From the NCBI GenBank assembly GCA_038373865.1, contig JAXGGA010001019.1, positions 62,001 to 126,000 of the forward strand: a stretch of 64,000 bases of DNA. The letters run 5' to 3'. Origin of the DNA: Uloborus plumipes (Eukaryota > Arthropoda > Arachnida > Araneae > Uloboridae). Below the pieces are notes generated by a model, which saw nothing but the letters and a program-made list of their open reading frames with translations, made no database searches and was not told the origin of the DNA. Made by a program: the position numbers and the translations under genes. Within the stretch, counting starts at the first letter, position 1. Every line of letters begins with the position of its first letter. Shown one piece after another: positions 33,647 through 53,601 of this stretch.

Positions 33647-36453
33647 TTTGTTGTATATAAATTTTCGATCCCCTTATACGCTTTTGCTTTTATCAGGTTC
33701 AATTTTGCTCAGTAATCATGTGCGTGTTGATCAGTATTGAAGGAGATGACGATTTATTTAGAAGGATTAAAAGCTAACGTTAACTCTTCTGTACAGCTTA
33801 ACAGTTCAGTACATTGGATTGAACAACAAGTTCAGTGGATTATTAATTTCAAGTCAATTTTATTCAAATATGTGTGTGGACTCCAAATGATAATGTCGTC
33901 ATAATATGGCAATTTCAATATCAGAAAGTTAAATATCGTTAAATTAGCTAAGTACAAAGAAAATGCGTATTGCTGAAAATTAAAAAAAAAATATTCAGAG
34001 GAAGGGGGCTTATATATCCCTTCTTTAAGGAAACATGAAATAAATTAATGAATCGTAACAATCTATATTTTCAGTCATACGTCAAACTGAAGGAAAAAGG
34101 AAAGGGTTTAATTTTATTCTTATTTATTATTATTATTGCTATTCTAAATAAAATGTATGTGAAAATTTTACTCACTGCATTGCTCTATAAAAGACTTAAT
34201 ATTGTATTAAAGTTGGAACCAGTTTTGATACCCCATCAAATAAAATACTTTAATTGTGCATACACATTACATTTTTTAATTAAAAAAAATAATGCTATAT
34301 AACTACTTCTGTACATGAAATCCTAAAAAAATTGATTTAACTTGTTCAGTTATCAATAAAAAAAAAATTCAAAAAGGAAAAAAACAAACAAGATTTAAAC
34401 TGTTTACATTTTTTTCCATTCTTAGAGACATTAAAATGTATACAAAGAATTGAAATTAATACTCAAAAGCAATTATTTAAAATTAGACTCAGCTATGGTC
34501 AGATTTTTAATTTTAAAAGGCAGTTCTTGTGAAATATTTAACCGTCGTCTTAGCTTTTACCGAAATTCAATATCATGAAGATACTGATAAGCTATAGGAA
34601 ATTAAGGATTGCGTGCCTTATTCTATAGATAATGAAATAAAGCAAAGCTTCGATCTAAGATAAAGTGGTTTTACCTTCCTCAAATCAAATTTCCCCGCCT
34701 CAAATGAGCAATTACTTTTTAGCGTGACATCGCATAAAATGATACCGAAGGAGGAATTTATGACGTGAAGCACCATTTTTAAAACTTTTTACTCATAGAA
34801 AAAGGTTTATCTTACCCAATTATATGTAAGTTTGTATCAACAAAACATTCACAACAATAAAAAATTACTGTACATCATAAGTATTTAATATAAAAATAAT
34901 TTTATCACAAAGAAGAAAATAAAAATTCCAAAAATCTGTTAGCCTAGCGTATTTACTGCACAAAATCAATAAAGTAAATATGCAATTAATAGTAATCCCT
35001 AGTTTTCATATTTTTGAACTTGTGAACGTAAATGCATTTACACATATTTCTTTCGGTTAAATGAGCCAAATTTGGCCCTGTTAAACAGATTAAACCATTA
35101 TATTCATTCGCCAACGTCAAAAGTTGTCATTTGTTCCGATTTTTTTTAGTATGTAGTTTACATTTTCTTTTATTTTGGTATACTTTTCTTTTAACGCCAA
35201 AAAAAAAAATAAATAAATAAATAAAATAAAAAAAAAAATAAAATTTAGCAAAGCACTCATAAGGATTAACCTTTTCGGATATGCAAATGACTGCGAATTT
35301 TTGAAAATTTGATTTTGTTCTTTGGGCTCCTTTTTTTCAGTGAAATTTTAAGGGAATTTCAGTATTTTGGGTAATGGAAAATTCTCGTTAGCTTTAATTA
35401 ATTCGGCTAAACAAAATATAATATTAATATTTGTTTTAAAAGTAAAAACTACACGTTTGCCTGAAAGTTATCATAAAGTGTACTAAGGTACCTCAAAAAA
35501 CAGAACTACAGGTCCGATTAAATCACTAAAAGTTAAGAAGAGTTTAGTTGAATTTCAACCGCAAGCGATTCATGTTTGATTTTCCTTGTAGTGAATAAAT
35601 TTACACACACCTCCTAATTCAATTTTATTAGAAAAGCTCAAGATTTTTTAAAGATTTAGTATGTAGACGGCGCAAGAGAAAGAGATTGTTGCCACAGCAA
35701 GCTAAATGGAAAACAACTTGTCCTGCTTCTTGGCGAAAGACTCATGCATTTGGTACTCTTGGGAGGAATGGGACATCGAGAGGAATGGGACACCTGGTTT
35801 TATGTCTGAAGAAAAAATTGGAGTTTATTTCTAGCTTATCTTCTAGAGAGAGGGTAAATATTTTCATGTCCGGTTCTAATAGTTACAAGGAGTATGGTAG
35901 TTTGTGGATGAAAACACGAAACTTTTTTTTTTTTTTACCTCAGACGTAAGTAAAACCGTTTACTTTATCATCGATTTGATCAGCAGTGTTTTGTAAAACA
36001 TTTCCAAGTAATATTTAAGTAAACTGAAAAAAAAAACTTTTCCGAAATTACTTTGTTTTCAATTTTAAATTACAATTTCTTCTATAATTTGAAAGAGATC
36101 TATATCATATTTCGGAATTTTAATCTTAACTGACGTTGAATTATTCAAAATAACTTATTATTTTCAAACGTATATGATTTAAATCAATCGTATGCACAAC
36201 TTTGCAGTGTAAAATATGCAATTTTAAGGCGTAAAACTAGCAGTTGCAAGGAGTCGGTATTTAAAGGCCCAGATAGATCCATCGCAAGGTTAGAAAGTAG
36301 TAATCCCCAGTACGTATGAGATAACCGCCTTTACCCAAAATATTTTTTAAATAGAGAGAAAGAAGAGGATGGGCGGTCGACACAGTTAGTGGACTTGGAC
36401 TAAGAGTGGTCATTAATAATGAGAACTAGCAGTTTAAACAAATCAAAAATATA
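33647..36453. other. AT-rich stretch, no gene seen
   Basis: Includes an A/T-rich (AAAT)n-like stretch at about 35199-35242. A short direct repeat GGAATGGGACA occurs twice near 35765-35790. An 87-codon ORF there has no recognisable domain. Confidence 0.55.
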
Positions 36454-36457
36454 TTAT

Positions 36458-38992
36458 GAGTGATTCCATACCAACTCACCGAATGGGGGTCGCACGACCG
36501 ACTCGGATTTTCTTTTAATTTGCCACACATGTTAATCATATAGAGGCATGGAAAAGTCCAAATTGTTAGGTTCCTGTTCCACTTATTTTCTGAGATACAT
36601 GCCCTCAAAGTTTGTCCGCCATGTCAAAATACTAAAAAAGTGATGTTATTTAACCATTTTTTATAAAAAATCTTACTCATGCAAAATAAAAGTGTTAGAT
36701 ATCTATGGAAACTAGTTACTCCAGACATTTCAAAAAAAATACTAGAACGTTCATAATGAAAACTGTTAAGGTACAGGGCTCTTTGAAATTGTCACCACAA
36801 AAACTTGATTTTGCAGATTTTGCTAAAATTGAGGCATTTATTACAAAAAAAGGCAAACGAAACCAAAGGTTTTCTCACTTTCTGGTAGTGTAAAGGTTCT
36901 CCCTGTAAATTGCTACGCAATAAATTTTTTGGGTTTCTCACTCCTTCTTAGAAATATTTTAGCTTAAAGATAAGCCATAAGGCAAAAAAATGCGTTTTTG
37001 GCCATCTTGGCAGCCATTTTTCTCATAAAGGGGGAGCAGTAGAAACTTTAATTTTTTTTTTAAACAAGCCACTGATATGTTAGCTATTCACAGGAAAAGA
37101 GTTTATTTTGGGTTATTTCTCCCATTAAAAGATATCCTGCTGACAGTATATGCATGTTTTTCGCGACGACCATATGCTTTTGTTCCCCCTCTCATGGACT
37201 TAAAATTAATTAAACCAAAAAATAATGATATATTTATTAATAGCTGTATTATCTACCCAATATGTCATGAAGTTTAATTTATTAAATCATTGAACAATAA
37301 ATTAGATAATTCATGAAAACAAGAAATAGTATTTCTCTGATGCCTGAGCATTATGCATTCATAATTATAAAGCACTAAATATTTTCTTGAGAAATTAATT
37401 AACATAAAGGAGCTCTAAATATTAATATTATAAGCAATACCCAATCTTGTGATTGGGATACTCCTGTTTTTAATTGAAGAATTTCTTGAATATCACATAA
37501 ATATCACGAAAATAAATGAGGTCTTTTCGTTTGATGTAGGATATTTTATGATAAATTTCATTTGATGGGCTACTAACTGAGCATGGTGATAAAGAGCTAT
37601 TAATTTCAGCATCGAATTCCATTTTACCTTATTAACAGTTAAATATTTACAAAATAATTAAATAAATAGTTTAATATAAAGCCATGCTTGAAGAATTAGT
37701 GCAACTAATTTATTCCCATACTGATCTTTACAAAACTGACATGTGTTGAGCACTGATAAGAACTGACAAGAATAAGTTTACTCACTAAAATACTAGTTCA
37801 CAGATACTATAAAGCGTACATTCTATTTTCTACAAAATAATACTGCAACAAAGAACAAGGGTATAAAGGGGTAGGTACTAAAGAATTTCTTGAAAAATCA
37901 ATTAAAATAAAGGAGCTTCGAATATTTATCTCATAGAAAATAACCAATCTTGTGATTGGATGTTCCTGATTGATGGCTATAAACAGGAGGATACCCAAGA
38001 TTGGGCATTGCTTATAATATAAATATTTAGAGCTCCTTTATGTTAATTAATTTCTCAAGAAAGTATTTAGTGCTTTATAATTATGAATGCATAATGCTCA
38101 GGCATCAGAGAAATACTATTTCTTGTTTTCATCAATTATCTAATTTATTGTTCAATGATTTAATAAATTACATTTCATGACATATTGGGTAGATAATACA
38201 GCTATTAATAAATATATCATTATTTTTTGGTTTAATTTATTTAAGTCCATGAGAGGGGGAACAAAAGCATATGGTCGTCGCGAAAAGCATGCATATACTG
38301 TCAGCAGGATATCTCTTAATGGGAGAAATAACCAAAAGTAAACTCTTTTCCTGTGAATAGCTAGCATATCGGTGGCTTGTTTAAAAAAAAAATTAAAATT
38401 TCTACTGCTCCCCCTTTATGAGAAAAATGGCTGCCAAGATGGCCAAAAACGCATTTTTTGCCTTATGGCTTATCTTTACGCTAAAATATTTCTAAGAAGG
38501 AGTGAGAAATCAAAGTTATGCATTATGTAACCATTTATAGTAAACATATGTACACTACCAGAAAGTGAGTAAACCTTTGGTTATGTCTTCCTTTTTTTGG
38601 AATAAATTCCTCAATTTTAGCAAAATCGGGAAAATCAAATTTTTGTGATGGCAACTTAAGAGTGCTGTACCTTAACATTTTCCGTTATAAACATTGCCAT
38701 ATTTTTTTCTGAATGCCAGGAGTAGCTAGTTTCCGTAGATATCAAACACTTTCATATTGCATGAGTAGAAATTTTAAGGAAAAAATTATTAAAAAAACAT
38801 CAATTTTTTGGTATTTTGAAGGTCCGGACAAACTTTGAGGACCCGTATCTCGGGAAATAAGTGGAGCAGGTAACTTTCCTTTTGGGCTTTTTCATACCTC
38901 TATACCATCAATCTGTGTACTAAATTTTAAAAAAATCCGAGTCGGTCGTGCGACCAACTTTTTTTTTTCGGTGATTTGGTATGGAATCGCTC
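36458..38992. mobile_element. Fold-back element with ~1-kb inverted arms
   Basis: Left arm 36458-37470 and right arm 37981-38992 are inverted copies along their whole length (about 1013 and 1012 bp), separated by a 510-bp spacer. Ends are GAGTGATTCCATACCAACTC and, reversed, GAGCGATTCCATACCAAATC. TTAT flanks both sides (36454-36457, 38993-38996), a possible 4-bp target duplication. Opposite-strand open frames in the two arms (37077-37277, 38152-38367) encode matching peptides only because the arms match. No transposase seen; superfamily unknown (long inverted repeats with 4-bp duplication are compatible with several). Confidence 0.85.
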
Positions 38993-38996
38993 TTAT

Positions 38997-40367
38997 AGTA
39001 ACAACAGTAAAAAATTCATAATTTTAAAGTAAATAGCATGGACATAAAAAAGGTATTCACAGTACACACAGAAAAGCTTTTAGAGTAAAGATAAGTAGAA
39101 TAAATATTTGTCCTTTTCTGACTAAAACAAGGAAACAATGCATTTTATTATGAAACCATGGATTAAACGTTTTTATAAGTAGTAGAATTCAATGAACATT
39201 TTAAAGGGAGGGGAAAAGCAGCTAAGTTTGATTCTTTAAATTATTATTAGGTTTATTTTCTTCTCTCCCATAGAAAATCCCTTCGACGAAAATGTGATTG
39301 TTCTCGACCTGAAATTTGCCATTAACTGTTTACTGTGGTTAAATAATGTTGCAATACATACATTGTAATTTAATATTGCAGTTCTGAGCCGGTTGCATTC
39401 CATCCAAAAAATATATCCTGCCTGTTTGTAAGAAACAGAAAACTCTTGAAATAAATCTGTGTGTGGGACTTAAATGACGCAATATTGTTTAAAATCTGCT
39501 TGTTTGAATTCAAAATTATCAATTAACTTTTTTAATACGAAAAATGTTATTTTTTATAAAAACGCCTTTAATTAAATAAATATCTGCCAATTTAAGCATC
39601 CAATTAGTCTTTTACTCAGTCCTTTTAAGTAAAATATAGACACATTTTGAAGACTAAATATAAATTTTTAAAATCCTGTCAGTATTGTTGAGCTGAAACT
39701 TTTAATATGTTATAATGAAATCGGATAACGACAAAAAATTTAAAAAACAGCATTAGAGATCTCAACGTAAATGCAGTGAAAAAGTAGTCAACCATTTTCA
39801 CCTCAAAATAACTATTATTTCTCCAAATTTCCCCGGGAAATTTTTATTACGGAATATTAAGTCCTTAACAAATATTATTTCGGAAGATTTAGCTTAAAAT
39901 AACGATTTTATAGTTTAAAGATATTTACTTTATTGCAGATGAGAGAGTTTCAGGTACGTGTACTCTTTCTAATTAGAATTTAGAAATTTGAATCATTGGA
40001 TGATTGAAACATATGCTTATTCACTTCAAGTTTCTTTTTGTAGGTTGGTTGAAGTTTTACATTTGAATTAAACTATTTAAAATGTATTCAGGTAATTTAA
40101 TACTTTATCTGAAATATTTAAGTCGAAATTTTAATTCATAAAGCGTAATTTTTAGTGTAAGAGACAGTTTGGCTGCTCATGATAAGCAACAAACCCAAAA
40201 ACCATTATGAGTATTGAAATGGCTTAAGCAACACATCATATTTTTTCAATTAAAAACCAGTAATGAACATTAGAAAAATAAAACATATGTTCAACATTTT
40301 TTTCGAGAGTTTAAGTAAGATCCAAGCAAAGTTTTAGTGAGGAAATATGTTGAACCGACATGCATAA
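38997..40367. other. AT-rich stretch, no gene seen
   Basis: No ORF above 60 codons with recognisable content, and no repeats of note. Confidence 0.6.
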
Positions 40368-40369
40368 TA

Positions 40370-42922
40370 GGGTAAGTGCTCCAGTAGTCGGCCATTTAAG
40401 AGATCTTTTGTGGATCTTGGCTAACCTAGAACTTTCAGCTATCAATACAGCAACAAAAACAAGGTGAAACTTTAGAATGAACCTTTCTGATAGTGAATCA
40501 CTTACTTGTTTCAGAAGTTTTTAAAAAAATATGTTAAAATCCAAGCTGTTGTCAACACTAGTAAATGCTCCAGTAGTCGGCCACAGAAATCCAGTGTTCG
40601 GCCACGTTGAATCCAGTAGTCGGCCACTTCATTTTCATTGATATTATCTGATATAGGGGATTGAATTAAAAAAAAAATACAAAGGGAAACTTACAACGAA
40701 CCAGACCCGTCAGTTGGGGGGTCAGGAGGGGGGTGTCAATTGCCCCCCCCCCCGGTTGTGAGAAATCAGTTAATCAATAAAAGATGGGCGTGGTGTTTGC
40801 TTTTTCCGATGAAATTGCATTGTGTTTGCACCCTTTGCCCCCCCCCCACCCTCTAAAAACGTGAAATGACGGGCCTGCAGCGATGCATTATACTTAGTCT
40901 GGCCATATTTTTCGTGGTACCTCTGGTACTCAACTGTGTAGATGATCATGTTAGTGTACATCTTGATACACTATGTGCTTTACTTATTTCTCTAACTATC
41001 AATCTACCATTATTAATTTTAGACAGTACAATTAGCACAGAATTCTCGGGACATTAATTTTTTATATTTTAACTGCCTAAAAACAGTTTTATTTTAAAAA
41101 CTCGCACTAAAAAATATTTTTTTTGAATAACGTCTAAAAATATGTCTATATCAAAAACAAAAGTTAAAAAAAAAAAAAAGCTTCTGAAGAAAAGAATTTC
41201 AGCAGCACTTAATAAAGATGCAAGAAGGGACAAAATAAACGAAGTTTTTTAAATGTACAAAATGTTCTTGCTTAGGAAGTAAAAAAACAGCAATAGTTTT
41301 GTGGTGAAAAGCAGTTTTTAGTGATAATGACCGAAGAATCAAGAAATGAAAAACTGCTTTACTGTTTATGTAAACATAAAGACGTAATAATAGAGTCGAC
41401 ACACTTCATGACTAATAATCACATCGGCACTTAACTGGTTCACATTCATTAGAACGGAATTTCAACATACGGAACATAAAACTAAAACTGTAGTTTCAGA
41501 AATGATTGCTTCCAAAACTTGTCAAGTAAAAATACATTCAAAAATGCGCTGAAAGGAATCTCTATCAAATCTTCATCTAGCACAGAATGTTCCACTGAAG
41601 AGAGGTTATTTGTTTTAAACTAATTGAAGTAAGATGAAATAAGGAAGTAAATGGAACTCGGGATGTCATGAAAGTAATCTTACAGCTTTCGACAAGAATA
41701 TCAGTAAACGAGAAATAACCTTGAAAACAAACCAAAATTTAGTTTGCAACAATGTAACCATGTAGTTTTGAAATTAACTCAGTACAATTCTAATCCTCTA
41801 GCGAAGAAAACTCAAGAAGTCAAACATTTGGGGAGAATCATTAGTGAAAATATACCAACATTTGAAACAATTTTCCTAAATAAAGCACAGGGGTCTTGTA
41901 CCTTTGGTAAAGCAAAAAGTTAAACATAATAGCAAAAGAAAGAATAACTACATGCTTGGCACTTATTAAATAACTTGAGCCTATGTGACTATTGAAGTTT
42001 TGCATCTTATCTCCTATAATTGGGGAATGTTTATTAACTGCCGAATAAGTATCAATAGAAGTCAAATCACTCGTTTCGCCAATTTCATGAGTTTAAGATA
42101 AAATTTGATAAGAAAAACTATTAAAACACCAATTGATAATAACTAGATGAGTATTAAAATTTATAATCTTTACTCAACGAATGCGTATTTAAAAATCTCT
42201 TTTTTAGAACTTTCAATTAAATTTACAATACTAGGAGCAATAAAATGTCGAAATGGTGGTCAAAAGAAGTTAAGACATTCACTTTAATTACCATTTTTCA
42301 AGAAAAATAAACTTTGGAAAAGGTATTTTTACTCAAAACAGATAAATTGTCGCTGTATTTTAATAAGTTAATTTAGTTTTAATTTGATGAACCCATATTA
42401 AGAATGAAAAGCTACATTAAGTATGTGGCCGACTACTGGATAAATCAACCAAACTGCTTAGAACCAGTGGTCGGCCTACCATGGCCGACTATTGGAAATG
42501 CAGAAGAATTCTGTACCCAGTAGTCGGCCACCCCTTTAACAAACAATCGAGTCTAACCAGGAATTCGCTCTTTCATTGAAACATTATGTTAGACATTCCA
42601 TTAAGATAAAAATCACTCAAACTTACAGTAGAATTAAATTAATAAGTGTAATGGCCATTTTAAGAAAACGTGTCTTCTTAGCTGAAAAATAAGCAAAATC
42701 GCAATGTTTGATGACGGGCACACCATTCAAAATGAAATGACTCATTACTAATTCAAAAAAAGTACCCAAAACTTAACTGCCACTGGTTGATGATTGAGGA
42801 TAGGTACATGAATGTGTGAATGCGCCATATCTGATTTTGAATTAAAAATGTACTATTAATGAGGAGTTTTATGTCATTGTGGCCGACTACTGGAGACTGG
42901 CCGACTACTGGAGCACTTACCC
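40370..42922. mobile_element. TA-flanked element with repeated 15-bp terminal motif
   Basis: Ends GGGTAAGTGCTCCAGTAGTC at 40370 and its inverted match at 42922, each next to TA (40368-40369, 42923-42924). Length 2553 bp. The motif CCAGTAGTCGGCCAC or a one-base variant recurs near 40382, 40570, 40592, 40611, 42463 and 42521 (plus) and near 42425, 42483, 42881 and 42898 (minus). TA target and GGGTAA ends resemble the pogo-like elements at 29467 and 61524. I could not recognise a transposase inside. Confidence 0.7.
40702..40877. mobile_element. Short MITE, CAGGCCCGTCATTT family, copy 2
   Basis: Starts CAGACCCGTCAGTT and ends AAATGACGGGCCTG, with G and C tracts inside. It shares CCGATGAAATTGCA with the copy at 63825. 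Flanking 8-mers CAACGAAC and CAGCGATG agree at five of eight positions. It is nested in the 40370-42922 element. Confidence 0.75.
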
Positions 42923-42924
42923 TA

Positions 42925-44958
42925 TTTCCGCTGGCTACCTGTCCCAAAACACATGTTATTCCTACCATTGATACCAGTTTTCTGTTAAAATTTAGTTTTG
43001 GTCTTTACACTCATTGGTTTCAGGCATTTCTTAAAAACATCTTTATTTCATTCACGTGAACGATAAACTAGATGTTACAAAAAAAAAAGGTAGGCGACGG
43101 CAATCACGTGTTTGGTTTGAATAAAAGTAAATGGGGCCAAGCGAAAGGTGAGTGCGAATACTGTTATTTAACTTTTTTGGAGAAAATCATTAAAAGCGGT
43201 ATAACGACAAATCCCATATCAACTATTCACTTTTTTCTGATATCTGTTTACTTTTAGTCTATATTTTCTGTGAATAGAGTGTACGTATTTAAACATTTTT
43301 ATAACAGTACTAGCTTAAAATATGCTAGACATAACGCTATCTCCACAGTACTTTAGTTAAATTTTCAAGCATTTAATCACAGATTTTTCGTGCATGTTTT
43401 ACAAAAGCATCAAATTCTCCGCCAATGCTTTCTTTACATTCAATTTTGTTAAAGTCGTGCAAGCACTGAATGAAACAAACATGATATCAAAATTAAGAAA
43501 AACGTCAACAGTAAACCAAAGTAACTTAAGACAAGAACAAGTAATAGCTATCGAAAATAAAAAACTGCATTTCGTCCGAGAAAATTCAAATCGATTCTTC
43601 ACGACGAAAGTATTTTTTTATCGAGCTTTTCTTCGGGCAGGGGAAGAGGTTGTCATCTAGAGCTATCTTCCGAATTTATTCGAATAATAAAATGTAAAAC
43701 GACATCGGCGCTAGTAACGATATTCAATAACATCTTGGTAGTGCTTCTGTGAGATAACGTTGTGCCGCAGAACTGCTCATTACGAAGACAAGGTACAAGA
43801 GGTTTTTCGGTCTTTTTGTACAAGTATTTTTTTTTTCTTATTGATCTGAAATTTCATGCTTTTCATTTCGTTAACATTTTATGCGCTGACAAAATGTAAA
43901 AGTGTGTTACGTAAAGCGTATGTCTGACGACCTACTGCAAATAATCATTGGAGATATGCATAATTAGAACTGCTTCATTTCTTTACCAATAAATATCATT
44001 ATTTTTTATCGCATAATTCTTGAACACTAGCTTGGTGTAACGAGAGAGTTCGAGTTTTGTTTTTCTAAACATAAACAGGTTCCTAAATATTATTTCAGAG
44101 TTTTTGCGATGTAACTTAACTTAATGTTCTTTAGGGGGAACTCTAAACAAAAATAGGACCATAGTTCTTTGCACCATGCGCCATTCTCTAGGGACAGCCT
44201 TAGCACACATGTTTTTAAAGAAAGAGCCTCGGACAAACTGACTGAGTTCACTTGCAAACTGATATGTACAAATCATTAAATGTGCAATTTAAAACAGGAA
44301 ATGTCAAAGCTGATTTTTCGTTTCATAGCATAATAAATGAAATCTTCATGTAATTACATTTTTCTGATACACATAAGAAACTGCTGTGTAAATAGGTAAA
44401 TATTAATATTGTATTAACGAAACATTTATCTAACAACAAACAACGCACATCTATATCTTTGCATATGTAATTCCAGTCAAAGCATAAAAACTCATACCGG
44501 GATCTTAAATTCAAATACAGTTAGACTAACGGATCGAATTCATAATTACTTTGAAATCTGATAATTTTCAATAAAAGAACTAAATTGATGTTTTGTCAGA
44601 AAAACAACTTTGGAACTTTTTAATGTATTTTTTCTCATTCAGTCATCCTCCAGTAAATATGAGATATGCCTACAGTCAGTATATACCTCAATATGTTTAC
44701 GCATTTCATAATTTTAATATTACCATTTCTACATCTATACGCTCCAAGTGTTGTACCCCCTTACACGCTCAACTCATTAGTTGATGCTCGTATTAAGATT
44801 ATCATTTTGTGCAATATGATAATATCAATGCTCTATTTTTTGAAGCAGGTTCCTTTCCCGTTAAGATTTTGGCATATATATGGTTAATAGTCTCTTACTG
44901 ACGATTCTTCTTTGTTTTGTTTCTTCTTTTTATGGGAAAATATTTTGAGTGTATTTAA
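42925..44958. other. AT-rich stretch, no gene seen
   Basis: Open frames of up to 88 codons (43394-43660) show no recognisable domain. No terminal repeats found. Confidence 0.5.
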
Positions 44959-45477
44959 CCCATTTATGCCCGAGTTTTTTTTAACATTTTTAAAAAATTT
45001 TTATCTGCTTAAAACTCTGATTTGGAATGATTTACATACATTTTAGGCTTAAAACAGTTCGTCGTTGCCGTATTTATTAAGTTATTTAACGCCCTGTTTA
45101 TGGGATATTTTGCAGATATGTGAGCAAAATACGATCTTACTTGACTTTTCTTGTGCAAAGTAACATTACAGAAGGCATCTGTGGTCCATTTTAAGCAAAT
45201 CATTTTAAAATAGTTTAATTTTATGAAAAATAAGTTCGCAAAGTAAAACTTACTTTCTGTGGCTACCCATGCTGAATCGTTGCTTGACTAATTTGTCTGA
45301 AAATAGCTGTCAATAAATGAACTCTGATGTCCAAATAGTGGCTCGAGCTGGTTTTCTCAAGAAGAAGGACTATTTAACTTGTGAAAAACAGCTTTTGTAA
45401 AATGATGTACCCATTACAGATTTTTGTACGCAGTAACTAACAAGCGTCCCGTTTTTAGGCTACTGGGCATAAATGGG
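44959..45477. mobile_element. piggyBac-like MITE A
   Basis: Starts CCCATTTATGCCCGAG after TTAA (44955-44958) and ends GGGCATAAATGGG at 45477, followed by TTTTAA. The inverted ends agree over 13 bp. The right-hand target is TTTT instead of TTAA, one likely degraded site. Length 519 bp, no ORF of note. Confidence 0.6.
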
Positions 45478-46002
45478 TTTTAAGACCAGTCTATCAATGC
45501 GACATAATACATTTGAGCTTCCGATAAAGAAGAACGCTGGTGAAAAATTGTTACGCGGTTTGTAACAGAACGTGGCATTTTTAACTCGGATCACCCTTCC
45601 ATTACCTGTTGAAAAATATATGAAATTATTCACAAACAGCCTATACTTCTCAAAACGTAATGAACGACCCCGATTGCTACTTTTTGGTCCCATTATAAAA
45701 GAATAAACGTATTTCTATGGCTGAGGTGTTGTTTTTCAAGAAAACAAAAATGCCCGTTTGTAATATTGTAAGGCAAATCCATCCTTGAGAAGCCAAAATA
45801 TTTACAAATTTCTCCCGTAACGGTTATGATCCAATTTAAAACTAGACAAAATCATGATATAAATACGGAAGTCATTCATTGAATTATAGGTATCTACAGT
45901 TAAAAGTACAATAATATTTGTCGATAAAACACCAACAATTTTCATATAATATTAGTCTAGGGTGTCATCAAATAATAGTACGTAATGATTGGTGTCCAGG
46001 GT

Positions 46003-46005
<3 letters not shown>

Positions 46006-46058
<53 letters not shown>
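46006..46058. repeat. (TA)n microsatellite, left of the Helitron
   Basis: Uninterrupted TA repeat of about 52 bp abutting the Helitron 3' end. Confidence 0.95.
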
Positions 46059-46059
<1 letters not shown>

Positions 46060-46435
46060 TAGCTGACCCGGCCACGCGTTGCTGTGGCTAAGGTATGGCT
46101 TAAACTATAATGTTTCAATAGAAACGAAAAACTTTATTACCGTTATAGAGATCAACTTTATATAAATATGAATTTGAGGTCAAAATATGAAAACAATCGA
46201 ACAAAAATTTCCTAAGTTTGATAGAAACAAAAAATCAACAAAAAATGTAGCATTTTAGTACTTAGAAATATTATATTCAAGCTTGTAACAATCGAGTTAA
46301 TTAAAAATTTGCTAATTGCTATTGTAACATTTTATTTTTTAATGTAACATTTTATTTTTTAATAATGTAGGTAGGGTAGCTAATTAACCAATATTATTTG
46401 TTATTTTTTGAATTATAAGTATTTTTAATTTCAGT

Positions 46436-46893
46436 TTAACTCAACACTAATCGGTGCACAATATTCTTTGTTAATCCATCTCTTGTAAACAAAAATAGAG
46501 TGGACGGTTTTCCAACACGGGAGCAAGCGACCTATAGTTGCCCATGGGAAAAATATGGATTTTCTAAATCTAAACCGCAAATTGACATTGTTTGTCCTTG
46601 GGACTTATTAATGGACATGGCGAAAGCTAAACGATTAGGAAACTGTAGCCTTTTGAAGGGTATTGAAGATTCTGACGGTGTCATTGGGATACGTGGCAAC
46701 AGAACTACTTCATCTTTAGACTTGCCAGTCAAAATCATTGCCTCAATAATGTTCCCGGTGATTTTTTTGATAACTAAACGCGTACCATTGCATAATTTCG
46801 GTGGATTTAAATTACGTAGAAGAACTATGGGTGAAACAATTTTTAACCGCAGATTATGTGGTGGCATTCCGGGTATGTTTAAAGAATTTTAGC
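46436..46893 (-). pseudogene. Helitron helicase (Pif1-like) C-terminal fragment
   Basis: On the minus strand from 46893: [73 protein letters not shown] (with following GQT), [15 protein letters not shown], a TAG stop where Tyr is expected (about 46532), then VACSRVGKPSTLFLFTRDG and a natural-looking stop at 46436. These are the last helicase motifs of Helitron Rep/helicase proteins (the [11 protein letters not shown] block and the ACSRVG block). The Rep domain and most of the helicase are missing: the frame meets the tandem array at about 46893. One internal stop makes it non-functional even as a fragment. Confidence 0.88.
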
Positions 46894-53371
<6,478 letters not shown>

Positions 53372-53599
53372 CCGTAAAGTCGGGTTACTTGGACCCTAAG
53401 GGGTTACTTGAGCCCATTACAGTAAAATGATAAAATCTAGGTTTGGTACTTATTAGCTGAAGACTTGCACGTAGTTCCTAGTTTCTCCTCTAGGTAGAAG
53501 CACTCTGCAGTCTCTAATGCTAGTACCAAACCCAGATTTTATCATTTTACTGTGGGCTCAAGTAACTTCCTTGTGGGTCCAAGTAACCCGACTTTATGG
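53372..53599. mobile_element. TA-flanked palindromic MITE
   Basis: A 228-bp element with inverted arms of about 80-85 bp: CCGTAAAGTCGGGTTACTTG on the left and CCATAAAGTCGGGTTACTTG read inward from the right. Flanked by TA (53370-53371, 53600-53601). Each arm carries the motif GGGTTACTTGGACCC plus a second version GTTACTTGAGCCC. The centre is only about 60 bp. Ends resemble the GGGTAA group. Confidence 0.85.
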
Positions 53600-53601
53600 T
53601 A

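Noticed and set aside
37077..38367. Matching ORFs on opposite strands, suggestive of a duplicated gene
   Set aside because: They sit in the inverted arms of a fold-back element; the peptide match merely reflects arm identity and no domain is recognisable.
46500..46892. 130-codon plus-strand ORF
   Set aside because: It is the antisense shadow of the Helitron helicase fragment, whose minus-strand motifs are unmistakable.
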